A stretch of DNA of 64,000 bases, taken from positions 99,200,627-99,264,626 of the forward strand of contig NC_077223.1 of the NCBI RefSeq assembly GCF_024763615.1, read 5' to 3'. The stretch's first letter is position 1, and each line of letters starts with the position of its first letter. The stretch comes from Phlebotomus papatasi. Taxonomy: Eukaryota; Arthropoda; Insecta; Diptera; Psychodidae. The position numbers were made by a program, and so were the translations under genes. The notes beneath the pieces are model-generated. The model was given only the letters and a program-made list of their open reading frames with translations. It was not told the origin of the DNA and did no database searches. This document shows, piece by piece, positions 1 to 10,315 of this stretch.

Positions 1-1157
1 AGTCAATTCCAAGAATTTGACCTGACTACTCGTTGTGGGCTGTCTCTATGCCATTTTTATTGTTTTCTGTGAGAGAAATTATGCAAAACAGTTATTTACT
101 TGAACAGAACAATTAAATAAAAAGGCCGGTTATTTTTGAAATTTTTACATCTAACCACCCAAGAGGCTCCAGAGAGTATCTTCATTTTTTGCTCCTAAAA
201 CTCACAATTTCAATTTTTTATGGTTATTAAACTAAATATATGAAGTAGAATAACACACCTTTCAGCAAATATAATATTTGCTTCAGTCGGAGTACCTTAG
301 ATGGTTTTTTGCACTTTGGAAATGAGAAATTTTGTTGTTTTTTCTCTGACCTGTCACACAAATATGCATAATTGTGTTTGCATAAACCTGGGACCTCCTG
401 TAAACATTATTAGAATCTCAGAATCACAATTTTAATAATGTTCAGAATCGGAAATCATCAAACACCAAATTGTCTCTGTTTTTGTCAGTCATGTGCCATT
501 TTTATATTTTTGTAATCCTTGATTATTCTTTCTGTCTTGTTATGTATTGAGTAGTACACTCTTGTGGGTTATTCGTGGCGTAATTTTATGAAAAAGATTT
601 AAGGCGCTTAAAAAACTCTTGAAAAACAAAATTTCTGATCATTTGAAATATAAAACGCAAAATCATTGGGACTTTTTGGAATGAACTTTCTCAAAAGAGA
701 ACCAAAGTCTGAGTAAACTTCAGTTTTACTTGAAGTTAAACCTTCAAGTTTTCGTTTCTTTTTTTGTGCCTTGTTTTAACACGGTATTTGGATAACGCTG
801 TTGGATCATCATACATCTAGAAAAAGTTTTTCCATTGTTTTGCCCTAAAGGATAATCGCTTTCACTAATAGAACAGTGGACACTATCACCAAACATGGTT
901 TCCTAAATAATTCCATTCTGCTGAATTTACTTTCAAGAGCGTAATTTGAAAAGCAATATTATGAAAAAATTAGAAGCTAAATAAAAACCATAATTTTCGT
1001 ATATTCAAGTATATTTTCCTAATATTCTCTCTCACAAAATATACTTACATATTCCTACTATCTAATACTCCCTCCGTCCTGAAAAAAGTCGTACGTTTGC
1101 TAGTACTTTTGTACTTTCTGATATCTTTGAAACTTCAAAAATAAATTTTGCCTATAG
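1..1157 (+). other. Intronic sequence upstream of the OXA1L 3' exons
   Basis: AT-rich stretch without a convincing reading frame. It ends in a good 3' splice site (pyrimidine-rich tract, then TATAG at 1153-1157) directly before the OXA1L coding exon, so I read it as the intron that separates this exon from upstream exons outside the window. A CTCCCTCCGTCC motif near 1070 resembles one end of a mariner/Stowaway inverted repeat, but no partner end was found. Confidence 0.5.
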
Positions 1158-1949
1158 GTTCTTCAAATGAAGATGACAGAGGCCAGACAAAGTGGAAATC
1201 AAATTGAATCAGCTCGATATGCACAGGAGATGATGATATTTATGAAGGAGAAGCAAGTGAATCCATTCAAAAATATGGTTGTTCCTCTAGCTCAGGCTCC
1301 TCTCTTCATTTCTTTCTTCATGGGCCTCAGAGGAATGGCCAATACGCCAGTGGATTCCATGAGGCAAGGTGGACTCTTCTGGTTCTCAGATCTCACAGTC
1401 TGCGATCCGTACTACCTACTTCCAATTATTACAAGTGCGACAATGTACTTAACAATAGAACTGGGTAGTGATAGTGCTAGGCTCTCATCGCAGAACATGC
1501 AAACAATGAAATATGTGCTGAGAGCTCTACCTCTTGTTATTCTCCCATTTACCGTCAAGTTCCCAGCAGCTATTCTAACATACTGGGCTTGTAGTAACTT
1601 CATATCACTAGCTCAAGTTGGTTTTCTCAAGATCCCTAAAGTTAGGGCTTACTTCAAAATCGATCCTCTAGTGACTCATCAACCGGACGCCTTGCCAGCG
1701 AAGAAAAAGGGCTTTGTCGAGGGAGTTAGGGATTGTAAGGATTTTCTTGGTATTATTATCTTGAAACATTCACTGATATATTCTTTTACAGCTTGGACTA
1801 ATATGAAAATCACGCGAGAACTGGAAGAACGCAAGAGACTCGATGAAATCAGTTTCCATCGAGCTGGACAGGGTCCTATTATTAAGACCTACAAGTATGA
1901 CCCAACAAAACCGCGCCCACAGAATGCAGTAGCAGCGAAAAAACGATAG
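1158..1949 (+). CDS. OXA1L: OXA1L mitochondrial inner-membrane insertase (3' exons, partial)
   Basis: This is the C-terminal 244 residues of the YidC/Oxa1/Alb3 family insertase, which places mitochondrially encoded and some imported proteins into the inner membrane. Two exons are seen, 1158-1734 and 1792-1949. The fragment has the family layout: a matrix segment, then hydrophobic segments at about residues 41-59, 84-102 and 122-152, the family signature PLAQAPLFISFF, the GGLFWFSDLT stretch after the first segment, and a basic coiled tail (residues 193-244) that in Oxa1 contacts the mitoribosome. The exon opens in frame with GTT CTT CAA; the first ATG at 1167 is internal, not the start. The N-terminus, transit peptide and first membrane segment lie upstream of the window. 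Removing the 57-nt intron restores the family spacing before the conserved WTNMKITRELEER tail. The stop is at 1947-1949, 68 bp from the convergent galla-2 stop. Confidence 0.9.
   Translation, partial: VLQMKMTEARQSGNQIESARYAQEMMIFMKEKQVNPFKNMVVPLAQAPLFISFFMGLRGMANTPVDSMRQGGLFWFSDLTVCDPYYLLPIITSATMYLTIELGSDSARLSSQNMQTMKYVLRALPLVILPFTVKFPAAILTYWACSNFISLAQVGFLKIPKVRAYFKIDPLVTHQPDALPAKKKGFVEGVRDCKDFLGIIILKHSLIYSFTAWTNMKITRELEERKRLDEISFHRAGQGPIIKTYKYDPTKPRPQNAVAAKKR
1735..1791 (+). other. OXA1L: 57-nt in-frame intron of OXA1L
   Basis: Starts GTAAGG and ends TTTTACAG, with a plausible branch-site CACTGAT about 18 nt before the acceptor. It is phase 1, a multiple of three and free of stop codons, so unspliced RNA would encode 19 extra hydrophobic residues. 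Splicing joins GVRD to S-WTNMKI, which matches the family alignment better than read-through. Confidence 0.85.
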
Positions 1950-1963
1950 TCTGTTGTATCACC

Positions 1964-1969
1964 AATAAA
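1964..1969 (+). terminator. Poly(A) signal AATAAA of OXA1L
   Basis: Canonical AATAAA 15 bp after the OXA1L stop codon. The 3' UTR is therefore very short and probably overlaps, or nearly touches, the 3' end of the convergent galla-2 transcript. Confidence 0.7.
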
Positions 1970-2017
1970 CTTAGTTGTATTTTAATATGATTAACATTAC
2001 AATGGTTTTCATTTGGT

Positions 2018-5000
2018 TCAAACAGCAATACATTGATTAATCACCTCAATCAAGTGAGTGTTCTCCAAAGCAGCTGCCACTCGCTCCTTGTCAGCCAGTT
2101 GTTTATTCACAGCGTGCTCCGAGGAGTGGGTTCCAGGAGTAATTTCAACGGTTACTTTGAAACGAGGAGGTAAGGATCGAAGGAGTTTTACGCGTATTGA
2201 AAGTCCGATCAAGGTTGCCATGCTGCAGTGAGGAATTGTAGGTGTAAAGTTCACTTTTATCTCATTTTTATCATTGTCAACAGCAATCAAATCTTCCTGG
2301 ACAACATGTAGTTCCTCTAAAGTCAGAGGGTGTTCAGGGTCATTGATAACGCGAACGAGATCTAAAAGAGAGTTGGAATTGTTCAAATCGGTAAAGAATT
2401 TTGTAGGGGAAAGTATTCTCACTTCGAACGTTCATGCCTTCGAATAATATGAATTTTCTTTAGGTTTTCCTAAGAGACTTACACATTTCTATTAAATATT
2501 AGTTGGCTTATCATCAATTGTTGATAATTCCGTAATAGTTTAGTGTAAATTTCTTACGAAAAACAAAAGAAATTCACATTATTCGAAGGCATGAACGTGC
2601 GAAGGGAGAGTACTTTCCCCTATGACCTAAAAATTGTTCGTATTTGTCTTTGAAACTTCAATTCAATTTGACTTCATGCCTTCTTAAGGACACAATGTTT
2701 CCTAAAAAAAAAACAGGGCTAATAACCATTTTTTTCTCTTTTACATAATCATTTTCATTAAGTAAATAAGAATAAAAAGAGACTTGTCGATTTTTTTTAA
2801 TCTGAAAAATAATAGTTACTACTTTTATAGTTAAAAATTTTTTTAAAAGAGAAAAAAAAACATTTTTACTAAAAAAAATTCTCATAAAATTAAAGAAATC
2901 TATTACAAAAAATGTTAAGGTAAAAAACGAAAACGATAGCCTTTCTACAATAAAAAATTTACAATCCTAGGGTGACATGATAACTTCTTTTCAAAAGTAT
3001 CGACTGTCGATTCTGAAAAATTACACTGATAGCTGCACTTTTTGTAGCTAAAATATATCTCAACAGTCACATTCTTTTAGGAATAGTAATATAAATGGTT
3101 CATTAAATTTTTAAAATCCATCATTCACTAAATCTACGAGATACAGATTTATCGATACGATCGATTCGGTATCGAAAAGTTATCATTGCACCTCTGATTT
3201 TACAAATAAACTCACCTAGTTTATTTTTTCTTAAAAATGTGCAATTTTTTTTTATCATAAAAGAGCATAGGGGGAAGTGGACTACCTTTGAATTGGAGCA
3301 CCTTTAAAATAGGCATTTTGTTACCTATTTTTAAATAGAGCTAAGCCTCATAATTATAGAATATGGCTTCATAATTCGTCAGTTAAATCAGCATTTGTCG
3401 TAACGTAGCATAATTTTGTTTATTAAACGCACTTGAGAAAAAGAAATTTTTATAAGTTCAATTAAAATAATTTTAAACAAAAATTATCGTAAGTGCCCTT
3501 TAAAATGTATCAGAATTTGTCGTAACTTCCATTTTTGGTGAAGTTACAACAAATTTCCATACAAAATTTTATCTAATCAGCGTTTGCCGTAACTTTTTCT
3601 CGTTTGCGTGGCTTGTAATTTGCAGCGAAAATTTAATATTTCTCATTAAAACGTTCACAAACTCTTTCAAATATCCAAAGACAGTGCGAATAATGCAACA
3701 TTAAATCATTTTAATTCAATATTTGTGAGAAAAAGTTAGAAAAAATCCCTGCCCATCTGTCATTAATTCAAAATAAAACAAGCGACGCGGCGCACAAAAT
3801 TTATTCAATAAAATTTATGAAATAAAAGCTTTTAGAGACAGGGATAAGAGTTTAATTGATTAATTTAGTCAAATAAAGCGCTTATTATCACTAGAGTCAT
3901 TGAAATTGATATAATGCATTTTTGAAAATTGTAACTTACAAGATCTCCATACATTGGAAGTTACGGCTTTATAAACGATGGAAGTTATGATAAAATCTTA
4001 TTGTGTTTCATCGGACATATAGGGTAAATGTCCTAATTCAAACCCATTTCCAGACGCTTTAACTTTTACAGAAGATTCAACACTTTAAGTTCATTTTTTT
4101 TTTTTTTTGAAGAGAATTACATCAATTTTCTCCTTGACTCTTCTAGAATGTTACTGTTTAGTGAAAATTTTTAAAATATAATTTGAAAACTTCTTAAATA
4201 CAAGAACAATACGCAAGTGTAAAATGCTTCTATTGGAAACAAATTAATCCAAATGGAGATAAGAGAAAATTTTCTAATTGGAGACAAACAGTGTAAGTGA
4301 AACCGCGATGAAAGGCTTCCAAAACCTTGTTGAGTTGCTCTTAAGTGAAGGATTTGTTCTTATTCCTGGTCTTTTCTCATTTCCTATCTAAAACAATAAG
4401 AAAATCTCTCGAAAAAAAATCATATTTCCGGGGTTTCCTATTGAAACATTTGCAGACACTTCAAAAAAACCATTTTTGTTCACAAAATAGGTAATTATTT
4501 CATTTGAAAACTTCACGTACCGTTAGAAATAAAGATTACCACTTAATTTAACTAAAATTAGTCAGAAATATGACATAAATGTTAAACAAAACGAATAAAC
4601 AACAGTTACTTTATTGCGTTTTTCATTGGAAAACATGGTCGATCGATAAAAAATACGATGGTGAAAAGGTACACTTTTAATTTTTCTGAGAAATTAAAAA
4701 AAAATTGCGAATATAAATGGATTTTCGCTTTATTTGGAGCAAAAATAACTAAATAATGAAACTGTGGTGTAGAAAATAATAATTGAATGCTGTATTTATC
4801 ATGAAAACAATGACGTTTCTGGACGTTTCCATTTGGAGTAGTGAAAAATTTCCATTTGGAGCAGATTTTGAATTAGCTTAATTTACCCTATCTCAATATC
4901 TCAGCTTTTAAATCATTTCGCTCCTTGGAAATTACAAGGGGCCAACTCAATCTGAGCCATTTTTCAGGAGACAGCATGAAAGATTCAACATTATCTCAAT

Positions 5001-6003
5001 TAAGTTGTTAATAAAAACAATTTAATTATTTTCTATATGAATATTATAAACATATTTTTACCTTTCAAAATATGTTTTTTTATGAGTTAGCTCTTTGTCA
5101 TTCTAAAAGCTTATGTTAATAAAAACAATTTAATTATTTTCTATTTGTATGAGCATTATTATAAACATATTTTTACCTTTCAAAATATGTTTTTTATGAG
5201 TTAGCTCTTTGTCATTCTAAATTATGCGCAAATTTTCATGAAATTAGAATGACATGGGATCAACTTGCTTGAGTTAGCCTCTTGTTTCACAAAAATTTGA
5301 ACGATAAATCTATTTTGCGCCCATTGACTTCAAATAAAACCGCGCAAGCAATCATAAAGAGTAAAATTTTGAAAAACTTTTCTAATAACGAAATTTATTG
5401 ACTCATATCATCTGAAATTTTATTAAATTCTCTCTCTGAGTGCATAAAAAACCTCAAAATCGCCAAAAAGTGAGTTGGCCTCTTGTAATTTCCAAGGAGC
5501 GATTTTATAAAGATTTTCTCGAGTTGACTTACAGTTTATTAGTGCCTTGATTATTTTGATTCAAAAATATCGCGTTCACGGCTTATTTTTAAGAAAAATA
5601 ATGATGAACCTGAAAATTTCGTCTCCTGAAAAGTTGTCATAAGGAAGTTACGACAAATGCTGATTTAACTGACCAATTGATTTTTGGGGCTAAATTATTA
5701 TCACGCAATTTTTTCAAATGTGTTCCAATGCAAAGGTACGCCACTTTCCTTTATAATACGAAATATACTCATTTCTGCTGATAATTGATGCATTTTTTAA
5801 GTTATGTCAATTTGAGCGAAGATCAATATCTGTGATTTCTTACTGAAACCGCGAGCAAAACTTTCTAAGAAATTGAATGCCCCCTTACCAAAGATTTCCC
5901 TCGTGTCGAATGGATCACACACGTTGTCATCTTCATCAGTGGATTGCCACTCTCTCTCCCCGCACTTCTGATAAACATTTGGATTTGTATTTTCAATTTC
6001 CAT
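2018..6003 (-). CDS. galla-2: CIAO2B/galla-2, cytosolic Fe-S targeting factor (two exons)
   Basis: MIP18/FAM96 family protein of the CIA targeting complex (CIAO1-CIAO2B-MMS19), which hands [4Fe-4S] clusters to cytosolic and nuclear apoproteins. Exon 1 is 6003-5889 (38 codons plus one base, starting MEIENTNPNVYQ) and exon 2 is 2361-2018. The donor is G|GTAAGG and the acceptor TTTTAG|AT. Joining them creates an Asp codon and gives REIF-D-LVRVINDPEHP, the family's invariant junction. The product is 152 residues, close to the usual 155-165. The conserved FTPTIPHCSMATLIGLSI block contains the reactive cysteine (Cys84), followed by KVTVEITPGTHSSEHAVNKQ and the DKERVAAALEN helix. CIAO2B rather than CIAO2A is chosen from the HAVNKQLADKERVAAALENTHL tail. 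The 3527-bp intron is loaded with transposons. The start at 6003 is the first ATG and fits the family N-terminus. Confidence 0.93.
4022..4888. mobile_element. 867-bp TA-flanked MITE (family with copies at 32884 and 13964)
   Basis: Starts TA|GGGTAAATGTCCTAATTCAA and ends with the inverted form before TA (4889-4890). A near full-length sister copy lies at 32884-33744 in the same orientation. The two copies agree over their length and stop at the same bases, which fixes both ends. No coding frame is shared. Confidence 0.8.
4919..5501. mobile_element. 583-bp inverted-repeat element with internal duplication
   Basis: Bounded by CGCTCCTTGGAAATTACAAG at 4919 and its inverted copy ending at 5501; the terminal repeats are about 32 bp with one mismatch. 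A truncated second copy begins at 23092. This copy carries a tandem duplication of about 108 bp that the other copy lacks. Confidence 0.75.
5006..5221. repeat. Two tandem copies of a ~108-bp unit
   Basis: The segment starting TGTTAATAAAAACAATTTAA at 5006 repeats at 5114 with few changes, through the stretch ending TTTGTCATTCTAAA. The related element at 23092 has only one unit, so the duplication happened in this copy. Confidence 0.8.
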
Positions 6004-6228
6004 GCCAATTTTTTTAATATTTTCACACGCAGTAAAAAATCAAAACAATTCGCAACATCAACTCACCACTTTTTCCGGAACAAAATTTCCCCTTCTCAAA
6101 GTACTTTTCGAATGAGTTTCTATGTTGAGTTGTGGAGCGGCGCCACCAGTGTTATTTGTAACTGACATTTCTCGGGGCTGCGCGTGACGTTTCACGTTTT
6201 ACGGATGTGCTCTCAATTTTTCTCCATC
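6004..6228. promoter_or_regulatory. Probable divergent promoter, galla-2 (-) and GT31 leader exon (+)
   Basis: The interval between the galla-2 start codon and a TCAGTT initiator-like motif at 6227-6232 on +. It is clearly GC-richer than its surroundings from about 6130 onward. No TATA box is evident on either side. The initiator match and the transcription start near 6229 are inferred. Confidence 0.4.
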
Positions 6229-6730
6229 AGTTTTGTTATTGCGGCGGAGGAGAATTATGGCGTTTAGTGAAGCAAAAAGTGGGCAGAGAGTGATAGAATT
6301 AAGTGACTAACTAAATCCTCAGCAATTGAGTGGTAAAGTGTAATGTGGTGTTGGTGAAAAAGACGCGTGAAAAGCCCGGCGAGAGATTTCCTTCATCCCC
6401 AGCATCCTTTCCACGCAACTCAACTTTTGTTTAGGCGTGACACAGTGTGAAGGGTGCAGAAGTTTTTGGGGGACAGAACGTGCCCCCCGGGGGAAGAGGT
6501 TACCGTAGTGTCATGAGACATGAATAAGTGTGGAAAATTCCCAGAAGAATCTCATTGAGGGTTAAAGGGATGCTGCCGTTAGGTGAGATCACTTCACCCT
6601 CAAAGGACATTTGGACTTGTGGAAAATTTAGAGATTTTCTGGGAGAAAATTGAGCAAAAAGTAATGAACAACACCCTCAACCACTGCCAAAAGGTGTTGA
6701 AAATCATTAAGACTCCTACTACTAGCTGAG
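6229..6730 (+). other. Probable 5' untranslated exon of the first GT31 gene
   Basis: A GC-richer segment that ends in a strong 5' splice site (GCTGAG|GTGAGT at 6730/6731). It contains no long frame. It has at least four upstream ATGs with short frames: at 6257 (17 codons), near 6343 (4 codons), near 6511 (4 codons) and near 6570 (about 28 codons). A second possible donor, TTAG|GTGAG, lies at 6582/6583. The next convincing coding sequence on the same strand is the GT31 CDS at 47523, preceded by an acceptor at 47493. Joining them implies a 40.8-kb intron. That link is inferred and could be tested with RNA reads. Confidence 0.45.
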
Positions 6731-7309
6731 GTGAGTTAAATACCATTTTCCTAAATCATTTATTAGAATTAATAAATAATTTGCATGCTTAGAGAGAGCT
6801 TAGGATTTGGAATAAACTTGAGTAATTGAATTTAAATCATGAAACCAACCACCTTGATTAAGCTCCATTCACAATTGTCGGAGTAAAATTAAAGATTACA
6901 AAATAAAAAGAAATAATTGCTATGAATAAATGTTAAATTACTATTAAAAAAAAAGGAAGAAAAGAACATCAGCAGGAAAGTACCAATTGATTTTCCGTAT
7001 TAGCGCAGGCTCATTTCAAAGTTGATTTTAAGTCACGCCCCCATCAAGTCAAGGTCGATATTTTCACTTCTGTCACACTTAAGGAGATATCTCTTCTATC
7101 AATTTAATGTATAGAGACAGGCATTTTTAGTTCACTAAAATATAGGCCACGCCTCCAAGAACATTTAGAAATAAATTTAAAAAGAAACCAAATTTAATTT
7201 TGAAGTTTAAGCTTAATGAAAGTCTGGGAAAAGAGACAAATGAATCTATACCAGGCTTTTTACGGACCTCCGCCAAAGTAAAAAAAAAATACTGAAAAAA
7301 TATTCTTAA

Positions 7310-7453
7310 CCTTTTAAGGACGAGTGGGACACCGATATCCCAAAAACAAAAACCATTTTTCTGACTATTTAGAGGACAAAATAACTTTCTTAAAAATTGT
7401 TTTTGTATGTAATTTGTGTAATTTTTTTTCGTGTCCCATTCGTCCTTAAACGG
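7310..7453. mobile_element. 144-bp TTAA-flanked piggyBac-like MITE
   Basis: Flanked by TTAA at 7306-7309 and 7454-7457. Ends are CCTTTTAAGGACGA and the inverted TCGTCCTTAAACGG. It belongs to the same group as 7458, 60801 and 61913. The right-hand TTAA is shared with the next element. Confidence 0.75.
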
Positions 7454-7457
7454 TTAA

Positions 7458-8158
7458 CCCTCTAAGGATGATTGAAACACCGGTGTCCCATAAAGAAAAT
7501 ATTTTTTCCTAACTACCTAAAGTTATTTTTTCTAATGTTTGTACATACAGTGAGAAAAGAGAGGGTGCGATTAACTTTTTTTCCTCATAACTTTAACACT
7601 TTTTAGGTGTAAAAATATATCAGCATTTTTTAATGTTCATTTTACACCTTTTTAAGGGTAAAATTAACATGAAAAAGGGTTAATTTAACCCCTAATACAC
7701 CTAAAAAGGGTAATATTTACACCGATTTCGGATCAAAAATGCCGGGTAAAATTAACATTTCCGTAATGTTATTTTAACTTTTTCGGATTTCTCTCAGTGT
7801 AATTGTAAAGTTACACGTTCAAGGAATCTAGAATATTTTTTGTAAGTCTCTAGCTATTTGCTATGTAGTAAATATTTAAGCTAAAAAATTACGATTTTTT
7901 AAATTCTCAAATTCATAATTGATTCTATTTATTTTTTATACTTTCATTTTTTTTCATTAGAGGGAAATTTGTTATTTACTGATATTGTCAGAAAAATTAC
8001 TTAAATTTTTGGGATATTTTTGACCCTATCGTTCATAAAGGCAAAAAATACACCGAATCAGACTTTGTTGGATTTTCCAAGGTTAGATGTACGACTTATC
8101 ATTGATTATGTTTCTCAGTTTAATTTTTATTGTTAATTTTCAGTCCGTAAAAAGTGTC
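7458..8158. mobile_element. piggyBac-like MITE, right end lost, interrupted by a TA-element
   Basis: Begins directly after TTAA (7454-7457) with CCCTCTAAGGATGATTG and follows the copy at 61913-62425 closely until about 8158, where similarity stops before the right terminal repeat. A separate 252-bp element is inserted at 7548-7799. Apart from that insertion the two copies are collinear. Confidence 0.75.
7548..7799. mobile_element. 252-bp TA-flanked MITE (CAGTGAGAAAA family)
   Basis: Starts CAGTGAGAAAAG and ends CTCTCAGTG, with TA on both sides (7546-7547 and 7800-7801). The uninterrupted site is present in this same window: the copy at 61913 reads GTACATAATTG where this one reads GTACATA-element-TAATTG. 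That proves the ends and the TA duplication. Sister copies are at 21146-21381 and 42995-43251, in the opposite orientation. Confidence 0.9.
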
Positions 8159-8159
8159 C

Positions 8160-9250
8160 GTAACTTCTGAAATATATCCGTAAATTATTCCACGAAAGAG
8201 CTCTCCTGTGCCCCCTGTGAGTATGCAATTTTTCGGTGTCACTGGAGTGAATTCGCGAGGTTATTTCGGTCCCGGGAGTTTCTTTGAAAGCGGAACTCCC
8301 TGTACACCTTAAAAGTTCTTTCGCATAATTCACTTTTAATAAAGATTCTTTAGGGGTTCAATTCATGGAAACTGTGCGGTGAAGTTCGAACCCTAAAAAC
8401 GTATAGCATTCACGAGTTCAAGAATTTTGCTAAGTTTTCCACACTGCGCAATACATTTTTAGGTTTAAACAGATCACAACTAATTTATTAATAACTCAAA
8501 AAATAATCTAATATAACTTAGGATCAGGATTAACACAATTGAGTTTTTGTTTATTACCGATTGATTACCGGTATATAATCGATTCATATCAGTCCAGATT
8601 TGGAAAAAAATTCCAAAACCTTTACAAATAAGTCTAAACATAATACCATTCGATTGAGAAATAGGATTTAAAAATAAATATAATACCTTGATTTATTTTT
8701 TTATTAAATTTAAAGAATAATCTGTAATAGACATGAAATTAAAATGCAAAACATGGACGTACAGAATTTAAAAAAAAATCTCTACGTGAAAGAAATCTAG
8801 TACGGGATTTAGATCTAAAACTTAGCTATATGGTTTAACTTCTGTAATTTCTAATTTCTATTTTCTAATTTTTAGTAAAGATCAAGAATATAGTTACTTT
8901 GCTCACCAATCATTTCTGGGAGTATCATTCTGCATTTTGTTTAATATCTTTTATTTAAGCATACTAGGACACAACTTCATTTATAGTAATAGGTATTAAA
9001 AGTTTATTTGTGTTTGGAAGGATATATCTATATTGCTTTTCTTTCCTTACTTGTGCAATTAGTTTGAAATAAAGAGGCATTGTAATATAATTACAATCTC
9101 TTAATTTTTTGAAACAGAAACACAACTTACTCGGTAACTCCGCTTCCAAAAGGTGTGCTCATTATTTTGAATTACAATTGCAAAGTTCTGCTTCTTTGCA
9201 GAAATAATTAAAAAGGGAATAACTTTTTACAAACATCATATTTACTTTAC
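8160..9250. other. AT-rich intronic sequence, nothing recognised
   Basis: No coding exon, RNA gene or paired repeat was found. A GC-richer patch near 8190-8300 has no identifiable content. Confidence 0.5.
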
Positions 9251-9612
9251 AATTAAGGGAGACCGGGGGCAGTTCTGCCAGGGGTAGAATTAGACAATGG
9301 GATGTTCTAGTTTGCTCTAGAAGGAATATTAAAAAAAAATACTATTTATTAAGAGTGAACATCTCCCTATCTATTTATTCAAATATTTATTGGTCTCATT
9401 CAAACATTTTTACACGTATAAGTCCAGAAAAATTTCATTTACTGGCTAATCGTACTCCAATCTATCTTACCTAGTTTTCAAATAGAACATATTGAAAACT
9501 AATTTACAGTTTTTATACAGCGTGAAATAATTATTTATAATTCATATTTAATTGTTTTTTTCTTAATCCACAAAAAATGCTTAAAATGAGTTGCCCCTTT
9601 AAATACGAACCG

Positions 9613-9800
9613 TAAGTTCGGGTAACTTTGTCCCCTACGAGTGACTTTGACACCCTCTTGTTTGTAAGCCTTTCTTTAATTCTAATATTTAAGAACGGTT
9701 CTCACCGATCAGACATGGTAGATTGGATCGATAGAGATCATCCTTAAGTTCTAGAAGTAACGAAAAGCTTACTACTCGCAGGGGACAAAGTCCCCCGCAC
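9613..9800. repeat. Short inverted repeat around GGGGACAAAGT
   Basis: GTTCGGGTAACTTTGTCCCC at about 9616 pairs with GGGGACAAAGTCCCCCGCAC at about 9780; arms are about 25 bp with gaps. It probably marks the core or ends of a degraded small element. Confidence 0.45.
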
Positions 9801-10315
9801 GAACATGTATTATTTCCCATATTGAAAAAGAACTATTAAAAAAAAAGAAAAGCCAAAATATCAATACCTAAAACATAATTTAAATGAAACTAAAATAACT
9901 TATAAAATATATTCCTTTTCTTAATTGCGGTTTGTAAGAATATAAAAGGACTACCATTAAAAGAATTTTCAGAAATTTAAACCATATTCAAACTAAACAA
10001 GTTTCTCTTAAACTATCAAAAAATGTACAGGACAATTCCTGAGTAATTCTTTTTCATCTAAAAGTCTTTATTTTCGAAGTAAAATACACGCGTGAAACTA
10101 CCCCATCCTCGATTCTATATCAATATCAATTGCTTGCTGATACGCTTTTTTATCTTGTTACACAAACAATGCTTGATACGAAAATTGCATATTATAATCG
10201 CCAGATTGAATTGAAGATACATCTTTACTTTGATAAGCATTTGTCGTATCACCTAAATTAGCAATTTTGGTGCGTTCTGTGTCTTTTAATATTGACAATT
10301 AATTTTCTCATTATA

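Larger units (their letters stand above)
3270..5751. mobile_element. 2.48-kb TA-flanked inverted-repeat element in the galla-2 intron
   Basis: Left end TA|GGGGGAAGTGG and right end CCACTTTCCTT|TA are inverted copies that extend into ACCTTTG..ATTGGA. A second, perfect 27-bp inverted match lies just inside (3378-3404 against 5647-5673). No transposase frame survives, so it is a non-autonomous element of mariner-like (TA target) type. Two other elements sit inside it. Short TTTGTCGTAAC-type words recur through 3390-4010. Confidence 0.7.
2362..5888 (-). other. galla-2 intron 1, largely transposon-derived
   Basis: The intron between the two galla-2 coding exons. Its proximal part (2362-3267) is AT-rich without recognised structure. 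The rest (3270-5751) is a single TIR-bounded element with two further elements inserted in it. No additional exon was recognised. Confidence 0.8.
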
